From the NCBI RefSeq assembly GCF_004337985.1, contig NC_043741.1:753920-817919 (forward strand): 64,000 bases of DNA. Reading direction: 5' to 3'. The notes under the pieces were generated by a model, which ran no database searches, had not been told where the DNA came from, and was given only the letters and a program-made list of their open reading frames with translations. This document shows, one piece after another, positions 32,912 to 44,730 of the stretch (positions are counted from its first letter, which is position 1; each line of letters starts with the position of its first letter). The translations under genes were made by a program, and so were the position numbers. Source of the stretch: Pyricularia pennisetigena (lineage: Eukaryota > Ascomycota > Sordariomycetes > Magnaporthales > Pyriculariaceae).

Positions 32912-35900
32912 TCACGTAATTGTATACCGCCCACTAGCTGGCGCACGACTCTCCGCATCCGCCGCCGCCATAGTCCCCTCCTTGAGCAACCTTGTGAGCT
33001 CCGACAGCGCGTTGCCAACCACGAGTTCTGTGTCGCCCTCGATGAGGATGTACAGCTTCGGGTCCGCTCCCGGCGGGGGATCCTTGCCTGGGGGATAGTA
33101 ATTGCCCTTGGTAGTGATGGAAGTTCCCGTCGCCTCGAGGATCTTGGCCACATTGGTCCGGTTGGTAACGGCCCAGCGCGCCTTTTGCGGGAAATCGTTG
33201 ATCTCCAGTGTTGCATGAAACGCGCCTGCGTCTGGACCCTTGTTGTCGATAGGCTGGCCAGGTCTGAGTTGACCGGCTCTGGCGAGGCGTGCATTGATCT
33301 CGTTGATTGCTGATGCGGCCTTGTCGAGAGCCCCGCCTTTTCCACCTGCGACTGGTGTTGCTGTCGCCGAAGGCGTAGAGCCCCCTTCTGCTGCCTTCGC
33401 TTCGGCTTCGGCCTTGGCCGCGTCTCGGGAGACAATTGCTGATGCAGCCCCCAGGATTGCGCTTGAAGCCTTGTCCGTCTTTTCGTCGTTCTTGGTGGTC
33501 TTTTTGTCATCTTCCGCATCGTCCTCTTCGCCCTCAGCCTTGTGCGTCTTGCGCTCCCGGTTGCGGGCGGCCTCACGTTCCTTGTCAAGTTTCTCAAGAC
33601 CTTTGCCGCCAAACCCGGACTGATCTTTGGCTTTACCAGCCTTGACCTTTTCTCTGAATGCCTTTCGCATCTCACTCAATTTCTCGGGGACAGGCTGTCC
33701 GCTCTGTTCGAGAGCCTTAGCAATGCCGATGGCGCAATTTTCTTGTTCCTCCGTCACAAATGTGACGGCCGTGCCAGTGTTTCCTGCTCGCCCAGTTCGC
33801 CCAGCACGATGCACGTAGTCCTCCAGATGATTCGGCGCGTCGTAGTTGACCACGAGCTTCAGCTGTTTCACGTCTAACCCACGGGCTGCAACCGATGTGG
33901 CGATCATAACTGGGCAAACGCCGCTCTTGAAATCTGAAATGGTTGAGTCTCGATCAACTTGATCCTTACCACCATGCAAGGACATGCAGCCGTAGCCCTT
34001 GCGCAGCAGCTCGCGGAGCAATTCGTCGGCCTTTTCTTGCCTCTCCACAAAGATGAGAGAGCGCACATCGTCGTCGTCCTTGTAAAGCTCTCCCAAGAGT
34101 TCCAGCAGACGGTTGAACTTGGTCTTCTCATCCCTTATCTCGACGATTTGCGTAATCTCGGACGCCACCACACTCTTGCCTCCTACTTCGATCTCTACGG
34201 GATTCTTCAGAACCTTCTTGACCAAAGCATCCATGATTTTGGGCATAGTCGCTGAGAAAAGAACCGTCTGGCGATCTGGTCTAACGTTGGCAAAGATTTT
34301 CATGACCTGAGGTTCGAACCCCATGTCAAACATTCGGTCAGCCTCATCAAGAACGATGTACGTGGTACGTCGCAGGCTGACCACCCGGCCCTGATTTGCA
34401 GCTAAAAGGTCAATCATACGGCCTGTCGTGGCGACTACGATTTCCGCGCCACGTTTCAAATCTGCAATCTGATCTTTGATTGGGGGGCCGCCATAGGCAC
34501 AGACTGCACGAAGTCCAAGTGTTTTCAAGAATGGCTTGCAGTCACGGAAGATTTGAACAGCAAGCTCACGAGTGGGTGTGAGGATGAGCCCGATCGGACC
34601 CTCGTTATCTTTAACGGGCTCCTGGTCCTTAATGTGGCGGAACATAGGAAGCAAGAAGGCCATGGTTTTGCCCGATCCAGTCTTGGCAACTCCGACGACA
34701 TCCCGGCCCGACATGATTACGGGCAAGGCCTGCATCTGGATTGCGGTTGGCTTTTCGTATTCCAACTTGGCAATCACGTCAAGTATGGGCCGAGTGAGTC
34801 CGCAGAGTGACCACTTTTGCACTGGTTTAGGGACGTCCTTTCCAGAAACTTTGATCCCATCCAGTTCCAGGCGAAGTTCAGCCACCTCTGCTTCGGTCAT
34901 CTCACTCAGTTCGTATGGCTCAACCCAGAAATTCTTCCGAACGGGTACAATGTCGAGTTTACTGTAGTCGATCGTAGGAATCTCCTTCTTTTTTCTTTTA
35001 GCCGCCATTGCCATGATGGCCTTAGCGTCGACGCCTTCCTTGGCTGAAGCCCCAAACTCGTCATCATCGCTAAAGTATGCCTCGGGGGTAGGCAGTGTTT
35101 TCGCAGTGCTTGCTGCCTTACCAGGCTTGGTGGCTGCTCCGAAAGCTGGCTCTGTCAGGTCGGCCATGAATGCGTCTAAAGGATCCACTTCATTGTCGTC
35201 TTCCTTCGCATCGACATCCATCAAGTCCGTCTGAGGCTTGGCTTGAGCTTCCTCTGGTGCGTTGGCGGAGCTCACTGCAGGCTCACTGCCATTTACTTGG
35301 CCTTCTGTCGCAGGGTTCGATTCGTCGGTTTCCATCGCCATGCTTTGTTGTAGGATTCTTTCCTCTCGTCGCTCGTGGGCAGCCCTAGCGGCGGCGGCAG
35401 CTTCCTCCTCCGTCCCAGCAAAGTTGTCACCGTCCTCATCGTCATCATCATCGTCTTGGTTGACATATGGCGCGTCGTCTGTGGTTTCGAGTGAGATGTC
35501 TGGAAGCTTTGCGAGTTTCCGCTTTGAAATTTCCTCATCGTCCAAATTCAACTTGCGCTTCGTAGGCACTTTATCATCGTTGGACGCTTTACCAAAGCCG
35601 AAGCCGCTGATAGGTTTTCCTTGGGGTAAAGACGAAGCCGCAGACCCCTTGGCAGGTGCCGCTAATGAAACGGCATTTTTCTCAGCGGCTCGCCCCTGTA
35701 ACGCTCCAAGCACTGTAGGAGACTGATGTCGTGCACTTGCCTTTTTGGCAATCGCCTTTGGATCAAATTTGCCTCCATAGGGGGCTGCTGGAGACGCATC
35801 TTCGGCGGACTGTGCGGTTGCTGGAGAAGCAGCTCCAGGGGATGTCGTGGCTGAAAGGCTGCCTGTGGCCTTCACGTCCATCTGCGCAAGCAACTGTCTG

Positions 35901-36817
35901 GTGCTGCCAGCCGAAGCTACACTGTCCCTACGCTGCTGCTGCTCTGTCTCCATCTTCTTCTTTTTCCATGCCTCCAGTTTAGCAAGCCTCTCGGCTTTCT
36001 TTTCAGCTTCTGTTTGCGCTGGGGCTGGTGCTGACTTAGCAGGCTGTGATGGCATGTTAGTCAAGTGGTCGTGTCGCGGAAGAAAGATGGGTTCAAGGCT
36101 CACTGTTGTCTCTTTAGACTTTCCAACCTCTGAATCAGCCAGAGACGCCCGAGGACGGTCCTCTCCGCGGCCTTTTGGAGTGTTGTTACCATCTCGTCGG
36201 CTAGTTGCACGGTCTCGAGAGTCGTCCCTCCGACTGCGCTGATCTCTGTCGCCATCGGGGCTTCGTGGTCTATGCCTTGGAGGGGACCTGTCTCTATCCC
36301 GTCGGTCACGCGACCGACGACGGTCCCGCTGCGAATAGTCATCCCTTCTCCCTCCTCGATAATAGTCGTCACGTCGGTCTAGGGAGCGATCTCGGGAACG
36401 ATCCCGGCGTCGGTAGGCGCCATGGTCGCGGTCGCGATCGCGGTCACGGTCACGGTCACGATCACGATCCCGATCGCGGTCCCTATCGCGGTCCCTATCG
36501 CGGTCCCTATCGCGGTCCCTATCGCGGTCCCTATCGCGGTCCCTATCGCGGTCCCTATCGCGGTCCCTATCGCGCTCTCGTTCTCGGTACCGGCGCTGGT
36601 GAGAAAGCATATAAGTATGTATGTCATTTGTTTGCCATGCACCACAGCATTTGACAGGGTATCTTACATCGGCTGGACTCCGCGACCGACGGTGACGGTC
36701 TCGGGGTTTGTCCCGCGCGCCGCCGCGGTCACGTCTCTCTTCATCTTTGGCGTTCCTTCGAGAGGACTGCTGGCTTCCTGCAGGAGATGGTGAGCGCGAC
36801 GTTCTGTGGCGAGCCAT
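32912..36817 (-). CDS. PRP5: DEAD-box pre-mRNA splicing helicase Prp5
   Basis: Exons 36817-36668, 36595-36104 and 36043-32912; introns 36596-36667 (72 nt) and 36044-36103 (60 nt) are both multiples of three without stops, so the unspliced frame is also open. The spliced product is 1257 residues. The second intron has donor GTGAGC, branch TTGACTAAC and acceptor CACAG. The N-terminal third is an Arg/Asp/Ser-rich domain (RD repeats) followed by a [16 protein letters not shown] helix and acidic segments. The helicase core has the Q-motif region (WSLCGL...[11 protein letters not shown]), Walker [28 protein letters not shown] (DEAD), SATMP, and [13 protein letters not shown]. Prp5 remodels the U2 snRNP so it can bind the branch site and proofreads that step. 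A KH-like tail ([19 protein letters not shown]) ends the protein, as in DDX46/Prp5. Confidence 0.93.
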   Translation of the reverse strand: MARHRTSRSPSPAGSQQSSRRNAKDEERRDRGGARDKPRDRHRRSRSPADVRYPVKCCGAWQTNDIHTYMLSHQRRYRERERDRDRDRDRDRDRDRDRDRDRDRDRDRDRDRDRDRDRDRDRDRDRDRDRDHGAYRRRDRSRDRSLDRRDDYYRGGRRDDYSQRDRRRSRDRRDRDRSPPRHRPRSPDGDRDQRSRRDDSRDRATSRRDGNNTPKGRGEDRPRASLADSEVGKSKETTVSLEPIFLPRHDHLTNMPSQPAKSAPAPAQTEAEKKAERLAKLEAWKKKKMETEQQQRRDSVASAGSTRQLLAQMDVKATGSLSATTSPGAASPATAQSAEDASPAAPYGGKFDPKAIAKKASARHQSPTVLGALQGRAAEKNAVSLAAPAKGSAASSLPQGKPISGFGFGKASNDDKVPTKRKLNLDDEEISKRKLAKLPDISLETTDDAPYVNQDDDDDDEDGDNFAGTEEEAAAAARAAHERREERILQQSMAMETDESNPATEGQVNGSEPAVSSANAPEEAQAKPQTDLMDVDAKEDDNEVDPLDAFMADLTEPAFGAATKPGKAASTAKTLPTPEAYFSDDDEFGASAKEGVDAKAIMAMAAKRKKKEIPTIDYSKLDIVPVRKNFWVEPYELSEMTEAEVAELRLELDGIKVSGKDVPKPVQKWSLCGLTRPILDVIAKLEYEKPTAIQMQALPVIMSGRDVVGVAKTGSGKTMAFLLPMFRHIKDQEPVKDNEGPIGLILTPTRELAVQIFRDCKPFLKTLGLRAVCAYGGPPIKDQIADLKRGAEIVVATTGRMIDLLAANQGRVVSLRRTTYIVLDEADRMFDMGFEPQVMKIFANVRPDRQTVLFSATMPKIMDALVKKVLKNPVEIEVGGKSVVASEITQIVEIRDEKTKFNRLLELLGELYKDDDDVRSLIFVERQEKADELLRELLRKGYGCMSLHGGKDQVDRDSTISDFKSGVCPVMIATSVAARGLDVKQLKLVVNYDAPNHLEDYVHRAGRTGRAGNTGTAVTFVTEEQENCAIGIAKALEQSGQPVPEKLSEMRKAFREKVKAGKAKDQSGFGGKGLEKLDKEREAARNRERKTHKAEGEEDDAEDDKKTTKNDEKTDKASSAILGAASAIVSRDAAKAEAEAKAAEGGSTPSATATPVAGGKGGALDKAASAINEINARLARAGQLRPGQPIDNKGPDAGAFHATLEINDFPQKARWAVTNRTNVAKILEATGTSITTKGNYYPPGKDPPPGADPKLYILIEGDTELVVGNALSELTRLLKEGTMAAADAESRAPASGRYTIT
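36479..36574. repeat. 12-bp tandem repeat coding Arg-Asp repeats in PRP5
   Basis: Eight near-perfect copies of GTCCCTATCGCG on the plus strand; on the coding strand each unit encodes Arg-Asp-Arg-Asp. Less regular GTCGCG/GTCACG hexamers continue it at 36424-36478, so the RD tract as a whole exceeds 45 residues. Confidence 0.95.
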
Positions 36818-37670
36818 GGTATCCTTGGTGGCTCAGATGCACGTGTTTTCTTGTTTGGTGAGATGTACTTCTTCTCGGAGGATGCTGCAAGTCACGGTTA
36901 AGCCTTTACTCCGTGGTGCCCTGAGAAATCTTTTTGCTCTGCCCGGCAAGGCGTCGTTTGATCGCCCAGTAATGCCTGCAATCCACTGCTCCAGAAAGCA
37001 GCAGGGCTAGGCCGCAGACTTTTCGCTAAGAGCTTGCGCGAAGATGAAGGTGATATCATTGATGCCTGTCCAGGCAGAGATATGGTGAACATGGGGTCGA
37101 CGTCGTCAAATTATTGCAGCTTGACTGCAACTCAGCCGAAGCAACGCAGGTGCACGGACCAGAAAAACTGAGGCGGGTAACTTGCATGTAGCACGTGATG
37201 TGTTGCGTAACTGGCGCTCTCTGGCAGATTGGGCCTCCAAATATATGTCCAGGGACGACAGAAGTCTCGATACATCTGATTCCGCTTTCATAAGTTGATA
37301 ATCAATGTACCGGTACGCAGCCTAGGGGCTGAACTAGACTCCACACCACACACACCTTGACGCACTTTCCAACTGCGCAGCTCAAGTCAACAGGAACAAG
37401 CTCTTCCCAAGGTGGATAGAGCTCCCTGCTACATTAGCCCAACAGCTGCAAAGCTCCATTTTATCATCTGTGATTCAGGCACCTGTGCTACTGTAGCTCT
37501 AAATTTCGCTGCACCGTCAAAAAAAAAAAAAAAAAAGAACACTTATCGACGACACCGGCCGAACTCGAAAAACCATAAACGACGAGATCAATTGACCGAA
37601 GAGCACTGAATCAATTAGACCCTCACTTCTTCGCCGACGTCCGACGCCGTGCGTGATAATCTCGCCCAGC
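36818..37670. other. Divergent promoter region of PRP5 and the HMG-box gene
   Basis: Shared 5' region of two divergently transcribed genes. It contains A18 at about 37520-37536. No separate coding signal. Confidence 0.6.
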
Positions 37671-38744
37671 ATGTGGATACGGCCAGCCACGATGCTGGCG
37701 ACGGCAATGCGCGCCGGCGCGCTCGCCTCGGGCAGTCGCGTGGTCCTCGGGGCCAATGCCGCAGCCAGCCGTCTCGTCCTCGCAGCCCGCCCCATGGCGA
37801 CGGCCGCGGCGAAGAAGTCCACCTCCACCACCACCCGTCGTGCAGCATCGGCAGAAAAATCGGCTTCAAAGAAGGCCGCGGCCAAGCCCAAGGCAAAGGC
37901 GGTGAAGAAGACGCCCGAAAAGGCCCGCAAGCAGCCCAAATCGCCGGAGCAGCAGCAGGCCGCGAAGGAGCGCGCAGAGAAGAAGAAACTGATTGAAGCG
38001 GGCCTCTTCACCGAGCCGGCAACCGAGCCGACCACCCCGACTCGGGTGTTTGCGAAGCAGTGGTGCGCTAAGCCTCGGACCCCAGGGACCACTACAAAGT
38101 TCCGGGAAATGCACGCTGCGTTTAAAAATCTGTCTCCCGCTGAGCTACAGGTAAGAAGGCGGATCTCCAGGGGCGTTTGGTGTAGTCGCCTGAAAGGCTC
38201 TTGTGGCTGACGAAGCCCGCGACGTAGGAATACGAAGAGATCGCGGCCAAGAACAAGCTCGCCAACGAAGTTGCCTACAAGGCCTGGGTTCAATCGCATA
38301 CGCCCGCCCAGATAAAAGCTGCCAACAAGGCCCGCAGTCGCCTCGCTCGCGTGTTCAAGATGAAGAGTGTCAAGAAAACACTGCTTGCCAGAGGTATCAA
38401 GGACCACCGTATTCCGATCGCCCCTCTGACGGCCTATATGATCTTTGTGCAGAGCAAAATGAAAGCTGCATCAGTAACGAGCCCGACAGACGCCCGACAG
38501 AACATATCCGAGGCGGCTTCCGAATGGAAAAACTTATCGGCCACTGAACGCAAGGTAAGGTCCCATCAGACTTGTACATCTCAGTCGACATGACAAACTA
38601 TTCAGCTCTGTTTTGTCGATGTATATCTTGGTTATGATGCTGACTGTTCTCTTGCATCCTCACTAGGTCTATGAGGACATCGCCCAGGCCGAGAAGGTCA
38701 AGTATGAGAAGGCCAAGAAGGAATTTGATCTATCTTGGAACTAG
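37671..38744 (+). CDS. HMG-box protein, probable mitochondrial nucleoid factor
   Basis: Exons 37671-38150, 38228-38554 and 38667-38744 (introns of 77 and 112 nt) give 294 residues. The N terminus (MWIRPATMLATAMRAGALAS, followed by a long Ala/Arg/Ser stretch without acidic residues) is a good mitochondrial presequence. Then comes a Lys/Ala-rich, histone H1-like segment (about 52-105). Two HMG-box-like regions follow: a diverged first one (TKFREMHAAFKNLSPAELQE...AYKAWVQSH) and a clearer second one (IPIAPLTAYMIFVQSKM...ISEAASEWKNLSATERKVYE). Tandem HMG boxes behind a presequence match Abf2/TFAM-type proteins that package mtDNA. The ATG at 37671 is the first in frame. Function is by analogy; a nuclear role is possible if the presequence is wrong. 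Confidence 0.75.
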
Positions 38745-39431
38745 AACTTGTTTGTTGTCGGACTACGTTCCGGAACTCAGGCTCATGAAAATATCCCAGA
38801 GCAGCGGTCGATCAGTGCTTTCTGTCAGGCAGTGGTGTTTACACATTGTTCTTTTTTTTTCTTGTCCTTCTGTGTCAACCCCAACCCCAGTGGGTACTGA
38901 GGGAGCGCAAGCAAGATTCCCCCTTTTTGTTGGTTGTGTTGTTACTGTAACTATCGAGAGATTTTTCAGGCCTACGGTTTCCTTGTACTTTGTCCGATGT
39001 ACATTAAAGGCGGGATATATTGCAATTGTTGCGTGTCGTTTGACTCCTTTTTTATTTTTCATTTTTTTTTTTTTTTTCACGGGCATGTTTGTTTGGCAGC
39101 GTGCATGAAAAGACATTTCGAAACAACTGAAGATCATAGCTATATACAGCCGTCAGAAGCGAAGCGGTCTGCTCTGGTCGTCAGTTTGAAGAGCACCGTG
39201 CTTCAGGCCGTTTTGAGATATAGAAAAAGGAGGGTATCTTTCAAAGTCATAAAAAGCCTTCTTCCCAACCCATCGTTTCCAAGCAAAAGCTGTCACCGAT
39301 ATGCGCCTCTATCCTGAACAGACAAGAAGTAAAAAGAAATCCAAGCGAGGCAAGACCGCATAATACGGGAAAGGCAAAGGCCACAGTCCAGCTAGGAAAC
39401 CCTAGTAAACCCGGCGCGGCCGCCCACAGTT
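38745..39431. other. Convergent spacer
   Basis: 3' flanks of the HMG-box gene and the following minus-strand gene, T-rich, with a T17 run around 39062-39077. No coding signal. Confidence 0.6.
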
Positions 39432-40955
39432 TCATCTGCCCTTGATTGCTGGGACGAACAGCAGACCGCCCCTGCGCGCAGAAGTCCAAGTGCAGTCAAG
39501 GTCGTATATCCGCCGCTCGCTGGCCATGTAGAGCAGCAGGTACATGTGGCCTGCTAGATGTCCGTAGCAGAACAGCTTTATCCTGTGCGTCGCCGCCGAC
39601 TCCCTCATGAGCGAGACGCCCCACCCTGCATTGCCGGCGTGGACGTATCTGGCCAGGTACTCCCACGCAGCCAGCCGGCGATCACCCAGTTCCGAGCAGT
39701 CCAGAATCCACCAACCACGCTCAAACGGGTCCGGCATTTGGTCCTGCAGAAGCTGCAGCCGGGCAGAGTACCGCTTGGCTTTGCCCAGATCACTTTGCAG
39801 CTTCCGCAGCTGTGGAGTGAGCAGGTCATCCGGCGTGACGTGGCGGATGGAGACGGGCGGCTCGGGGCCAAAGACTTCGAGTGCGTCGAGCAGATGGGCG
39901 TGCGGGATTTCGTCCGTGGCCTTGTGGTTTTCCAACTGCTGCCCGATGTCACTGGTGCTTCTTCCTACTGCCTGTGGGGTCTTGCGTGGCATCCTCCTGG
40001 TCTTTTTGGCAGGGGGCGGCTCGGATTCTGCTCGGTCGGAACAGGTGATGACGGAACCGAAGCTGACATCCACATCCTTGGCGTGCCGCGGACATGCTGT
40101 CGGCGGCGATGAGGGGACCTCGATGACGTCTCCTCGAAGGGATGGACTTGCCTGCACATCTGCACTGCTTCTTGGAGCAGGTCTCAGCAGCCTCCTTGGA
40201 ATCGGTGGAGATGATGTGATGTCTGGCGAAGTGGACACAACCCTTCCGGCCGAGGAAGAGCTTGCTGCTGGACTGGTATGTGAAGAAGCCAGTCTTTGGC
40301 TTCTCCGATGTGCAGTTGGTAGAGAAGACGGCACTTCGATAGAGGCCCCCCGCCTCCGAGGACTCGGACCAACAATTATGCGGCCTTGTGCAGACGTGCT
40401 TTGTCTTGATGAACCTCTGGTAGGAGACATAGATGCGCCAAGAGCCTGCGTACGCCGGTTGGAGCCAGAACCCAAAGCCGGCAGAGTATCATCCAAGGCC
40501 ACAGACATGCCATGGTCCAGCTTCTCAAGCTCGTACTCGATAAAACGGTCCGGGTCGCAGAAGCGCTCAAAGGTGATGTCGTTGTACGGCTGAGAATCTC
40601 CTACGGTGCTGGGCGGAGCCTCCCAAGACTGTTGTGATTCGGTAGTAGTCACCTGGCTGTGCTTCTCTCGGCCGTCATGCTGTATTTCCTGCCTCGGCTT
40701 CACGCCTGGAGATCCAACATTGTCTAAAACGTCGTCAAAGGAGAGAGGGGGAGACTCGAGCGTTCCGAACAAATGTATTCGGGGCGGTGTCAGAGCGGCC
40801 GGCGGGCTGTGTTCCAGCCGAGTGATTCGTGCCTCCTCAAAATTGAGATATGCACTAGCCAGCTCACGATAATGTGCATCGTCAACCGCCAGACTGGGAG
40901 CGGAAATGTGCACTAAAATTTCAACATCGGGCTCATGATCCATGGGGCGGGTCAT
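39432..40955 (-). CDS. Conserved fungal protein of unknown function
   Basis: Single exon of 507 residues from the ATG at 40953-40955; the frame is open a few codons further upstream with no ATG. The N terminus has a short acidic block (HEPDVEILVHIS). The middle (about 130-340) is Ser/Pro/Arg-rich and looks disordered, with several basic clusters such as KKTRRMPRK that could be nuclear signals. The C-terminal 150 residues look folded: DLGKAKRYSARLQLLQDQMP, WWILDCSELGDRRLAAWEYL, then GNAGWGVSLMRESA, IKLFCYGHLAGHMYLLLYMA and a last WTSARRGGLLFVPAI. This C-terminal pattern recurs in uncharacterised fungal proteins as far as I recall; no catalytic motif is evident. Longer frames on the opposite strand are shadows. 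Confidence 0.7.
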   Translation of the reverse strand: MTRPMDHEPDVEILVHISAPSLAVDDAHYRELASAYLNFEEARITRLEHSPPAALTPPRIHLFGTLESPPLSFDDVLDNVGSPGVKPRQEIQHDGREKHSQVTTTESQQSWEAPPSTVGDSQPYNDITFERFCDPDRFIEYELEKLDHGMSVALDDTLPALGSGSNRRTQALGASMSPTRGSSRQSTSAQGRIIVGPSPRRRGASIEVPSSLPTAHRRSQRLASSHTSPAASSSSAGRVVSTSPDITSSPPIPRRLLRPAPRSSADVQASPSLRGDVIEVPSSPPTACPRHAKDVDVSFGSVITCSDRAESEPPPAKKTRRMPRKTPQAVGRSTSDIGQQLENHKATDEIPHAHLLDALEVFGPEPPVSIRHVTPDDLLTPQLRKLQSDLGKAKRYSARLQLLQDQMPDPFERGWWILDCSELGDRRLAAWEYLARYVHAGNAGWGVSLMRESAATHRIKLFCYGHLAGHMYLLLYMASERRIYDLDCTWTSARRGGLLFVPAIKGR

Positions 40956-42307
40956 GGTATCCAAAACCACCCGCGACCAGGATTTAAAGCAGTTTCGGCA
41001 AGCATTTGTCTAATTTATGTTCTGAAAGACGAACGATATAGGATCGCTTTCTAGAGTAGTCCCTTGGTAGGATTGGCTGAGGCGTCAGTGACAGCGTGAC
41101 TGACTGTTGAGTGAGACAACTTAAAATGAGCTATGTCCGCTCCGAGGGTTAGGGTGTTTACAATCTTGTTCACAGAACGTGGGGCGTTCTGAAGTACATC
41201 CTGCACCAACATCAAAATATAGGTATTCAACTGATGATTGACATATATTCCAGTGGGTTTGATGGTGATACTAATAGATTTCTGCCAAATATGGCTCCGT
41301 AAGATTAGTAGCATACTTTTTATCTCGTTCCAAAGTGTCCTGGTTTTCGAGATCAGTTGGGGGAAAAATCAACGAGGATGCAGAAATGATCTTGTTACAG
41401 TTATGTTTGATCCGTTTTGTAGATGCAGGCCTCGAAAGTTAACAAATTTGAGAGCGACGCATGCTTTCTATGATGTTGGTTGGGCAGGAAGCAGCTTGTA
41501 ACTTTGGTGGCTCTGGTGTGGGGTATTACCGTACTATATAAGCCGAAAGCATTCCCAAGATAGATCGACATTCAAGGTTTTGAAGAGTTCAAGATGCTGC
41601 AATGCAACCTGCCAACAGGATACCGGGACGTATATTATTTATTTGATGCTCCCTACCTGGGATTTTTGCGGTAGCCACCGTGTTATCGTTGTGGGGTTCC
41701 AGCGGGGGAACCTTTATTTGAGGACTACTTAAAGGTCCCCTGTGATCATCGAACAAAGCTTATCCTTGCTTTCCAGCACTCTCAATTGTCACCCACCATC
41801 AGCGCCTCAAGCATCTTTTTGGCGCTGTTTCCTCCGTCCCGCAGAGCAAGGGACTTCGTGCGGAGAAGTTGGCAGGGGGGTTTTTAAATCTATAGTGGCC
41901 CGGTCGTTGTCTGATGCCGATCGATCAAGTCAGTCGGTCGCTCTCCTCTTGAATGAGGTTGCAGCAACATCGATTGCCACTCACTCTCTTTCTTGGTTAC
42001 AGTAGCATGCAGCCAACTAGACTCTGCAGGAAGCCGTGACTTCTTTCTGTCGGTGTCGTGGTGGCGTTCTTAGGCTCCGGCAAGGAACCAGGTCCCCCCA
42101 AGTCCTACAGTCGCTTACACATTTCATAAGAACAGGTGCTGTTCGGGCGGCCTGGAAATAGAAGCATCCTCCACGGTATTGTGAGTGAAGCTGGAAAAGG
42201 TTGAATTGCCATCAATCGCCCGAACACTGCCGTCCATTTTGACAGCCCTTATATTCACACCCTAAGCCGTCGCTACTGCTGCATCGGTTGTGCATGTTCG
42301 ATCCAAC
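40956..42307. other. Divergent promoter region (unknown-function gene / GH43 gene)
   Basis: Contains AGGGTTAGGGT at 41145-41155, a TATATAA-type box near 41534-41541 not placed directly before either gene, and a perfect inverted repeat at 41695-41712. A TTATATT element about 60 bases before the GH43 ATG could be its TATA box. No convincing coding frame. Confidence 0.55.
41695..41712. promoter_or_regulatory. Perfect inverted repeat GGTTCC-N6-GGAACC
   Basis: A six-base perfect dyad with a six-base G-rich spacer, about 600 bases upstream of the GH43 start. The spacing would suit a dimeric transcription factor such as a zinc-cluster protein. Only inferred; no known fungal factor was matched. Confidence 0.3.
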
Positions 42308-43892
42308 ATGCTGACACTCGCAGCTCTCCTGCGGCTTCTCACTGCGGCAGCAACCATGTTGGTCGTCACGGCACATCACGATTACACCACGTCGGAGGCT
42401 GGCAACCCCTTCGTGGACGGATGGTACGCCGATCCAGACTGTCAATTCTACCGAGGAGAATACTGGGTCTATCCGACTTCGTCCTACCCCTACGAGCAAC
42501 AGACGTACCTCGACGCCTTCTCGAGCCCGGACTTGGTCAACTGGACAAAGCATTCCAGAATCCTCACCACCGCCGACGTCAAATGGGCGCACAAGGCCAT
42601 GTGGGCCCCGTCTCCCATATCGCGCAACGGAAAGTATTATTTGTACTTTGGCGCCAACGACATCCAGAGCAACGATGAGCTTGGCGGCATTGGCGTTGCC
42701 GTCGCGGACCGCCCAGGGGGGCCCTATGTGGACGCTCTGGGCAAGCCCCTGATTGACAAGTTCCATAATGGCGCCCAACCTATTGACCAGAATGTTTTTA
42801 TTGATGACGACGGACAAGCCTATATATACTATGGGGGCTGGAGTCACTGCAATGTCGCCAAACTGAACGAAGACATGATATCCCTGGGGACTTTTGATGA
42901 CGGAACCGTATACAAGGAGATCACCCCAGCTCAGTATGTGGAAGGCGCGCTCATGATGAAGCGAAATGGGAGGTACTACTTCTTTTGGTCAGAAGGAGGC
43001 TGGACTGGTGAGTCCTTATCAGTTATTCCTTGCTTTTAAGCTTCCGTTTTTGTGTCTAATCTTATTGGACGTTTTTATAGGACCTGATTATGCCGTTAGC
43101 TACGCCATTGCTGATAGTCCCCTGGGCCCTTTCAACCGCATTGCCCGGATCTTGCAGCAGGATCCAGCAGTAGCCACCGGATCAGGTCACAACGGCATCA
43201 TAAAGGTCCCTGGCACTGATATACATTATATTGTTTACCACCGACACCCCCTGGGCGATCAAGACGGAAACCATAGGCAGCTGGCATATGACCGAATATA
43301 CTTCAACCCCGACGGCACTATCCAGCCCATCACAATGCTTGTAAAGGACAACTTTGCTGATGGAAACATGATCGGTTGGCAGACCTACGGTGGTAACTGG
43401 AACGTTCAGGATGGTCATCTTGTCTCTGGCGATGGAGGGAAGGGGGATAAAGCTGCGCTCAATGTCAACTTTGGCGACCAGGTGCTAGATGCAGACATTA
43501 CCCTGATAAGCGGCGAAAAGGACGCCGGCCTCATCTTCCGCGCATCCCAACTCGGCCAAGGCGAGGATCTTTACACTGGATATTACGCCGGGATCAGCGC
43601 ATCTGGTTACATCATTCTAGGCCGTGCGGTTGTGCAAAATGGGACGGGAACCTGGCACGAGCTGCAGAGAGTTAACCGGGTAGCCGTCGAGAAGAGCAGA
43701 CGGTATCATCTTCGCATCCGGGCCGTCGGGAACAAGATTGATGTGCTGTTGGATGATATGACAACACCAAAGATTACGCTTGAAGATGGCAAGCGCATCG
43801 GCGAGTCGGACGCACCCGCAAGCGGGACTGTAGGCGTCAGAGTGCATACGGCGGTTGCGCAGTTTGACAATATCGCTGTGGCGAAGGCGTGA
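42308..43892 (+). CDS. Secreted glycoside hydrolase family 43 enzyme with a C-terminal beta-sandwich module
   Basis: Two exons, 42308-43007 and 43081-43892 (intron 73 nt, splitting a Gly codon), give 503 residues. A signal peptide is visible at 1-22 (LLRLLTAAATMLVVTA). The GH43 five-bladed propeller follows: the catalytic-base region NPFVDGWYADPDCQFY (Asp42 in ADP), YLYFGAND, the second Asp region PIDQNVFIDDDGQAYIYYGG, and the acid Glu in VEGALMMKRNGRYYFFWSEG. HNGIIKVPGTDIHYIVYHRH is the late-blade His block. Residues from about 350 on (DNFADGNMIGWQTYGGNWNV to the end) form a concanavalin-like carbohydrate-binding or DUF1080-type module. GH43 enzymes cut arabinose, xylose or galactose linkages in plant cell walls; the exact specificity is not readable. 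It is expected to act outside the cell. Confidence 0.88.
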
Positions 43893-44730
43893 TGACTTAT
43901 GGTTATGTGATGAGCTATAGCTAGCAAGATCTAATTTTCCCATGAACCTGACGCGGCCTTTTAAACAATTTGACGGGTAGCTCGCAGAAATCAGCTGGCA
44001 ACAAACAGATCATAGCCTTGCGAATCCTAACCATGAAGCTAGAAGTTGGATTTTAATGGATGCCGAGATCTTATACCTGATTTCTTTCCTGGAACGGAAG
44101 ATGTGGAGACTCGATTATAAGGTGAGTGGTCAGGTAGGTAAGAGGCGGATGGGACGGGATACATGCCGTGAGGTTTGACTGGGGTCCTACCCAACGGTCG
44201 ACCGTTCGCACTGGATGGTCTATCCAGCCCAGAATGCCTAAGCGATGCATATAATCCCGGTTAAATCCCAACAATCTGTGCTGTTCGGACGACCCTGTGT
44301 GTCTTTCGCACAGAAATTCAGTCTTCATTCCAAACCTCAACGTTATAAACGTAGTACCTGCCAAGCTGCATACATGACAAGCACCCAACATCAATCAATA
44401 AAACCTCATGCGGGGACTCGCTGCCGGTACCCCTGCTCTGGTTACAGCTTTCCCCCGCAGGTTAAACCTCTGGGACCCACAGCATCATCTGTCAAGATGG
44501 GAAGCTTTACCAGGTTCTTTTGCAAAAAGTCCCCGACTTTCTGATTGCGAATGAAACAAAATTAAGATAAACACCCGGGCAAAAAATGAAAGATATCGCA
44601 ACTCGATTCTCTCAATAAAACAAAAGAAGAAGCCCGACGACCGATACACGCCTCCAAAAACTAACCAACGCCACCATAACTGAAAGAAAAAAAAAAGAGA
44701 AAGGAAAAGAAAAAAAAAAGCCCGCCCAAC
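43893..44730. other. Intergenic region upstream of ERG26
   Basis: Holds the ERG26 promoter and an A-rich 5' leader (44670-44725). No coding signal. Frames such as 44245-44544 have random composition. Confidence 0.6.

Noticed and set aside
36424..36574. Regular short repeats considered as a CRISPR-like array
   Set aside because: They are uninterrupted 12-bp coding repeats with no spacers, inside a eukaryotic gene.
39607..40593. 328-codon plus-strand frame opposite the minus-strand unknown-function gene
   Set aside because: The minus strand has the intact 507-codon frame with a folded-looking C terminus; the plus frame is rich in Ser/Cys/Arg with no pattern.
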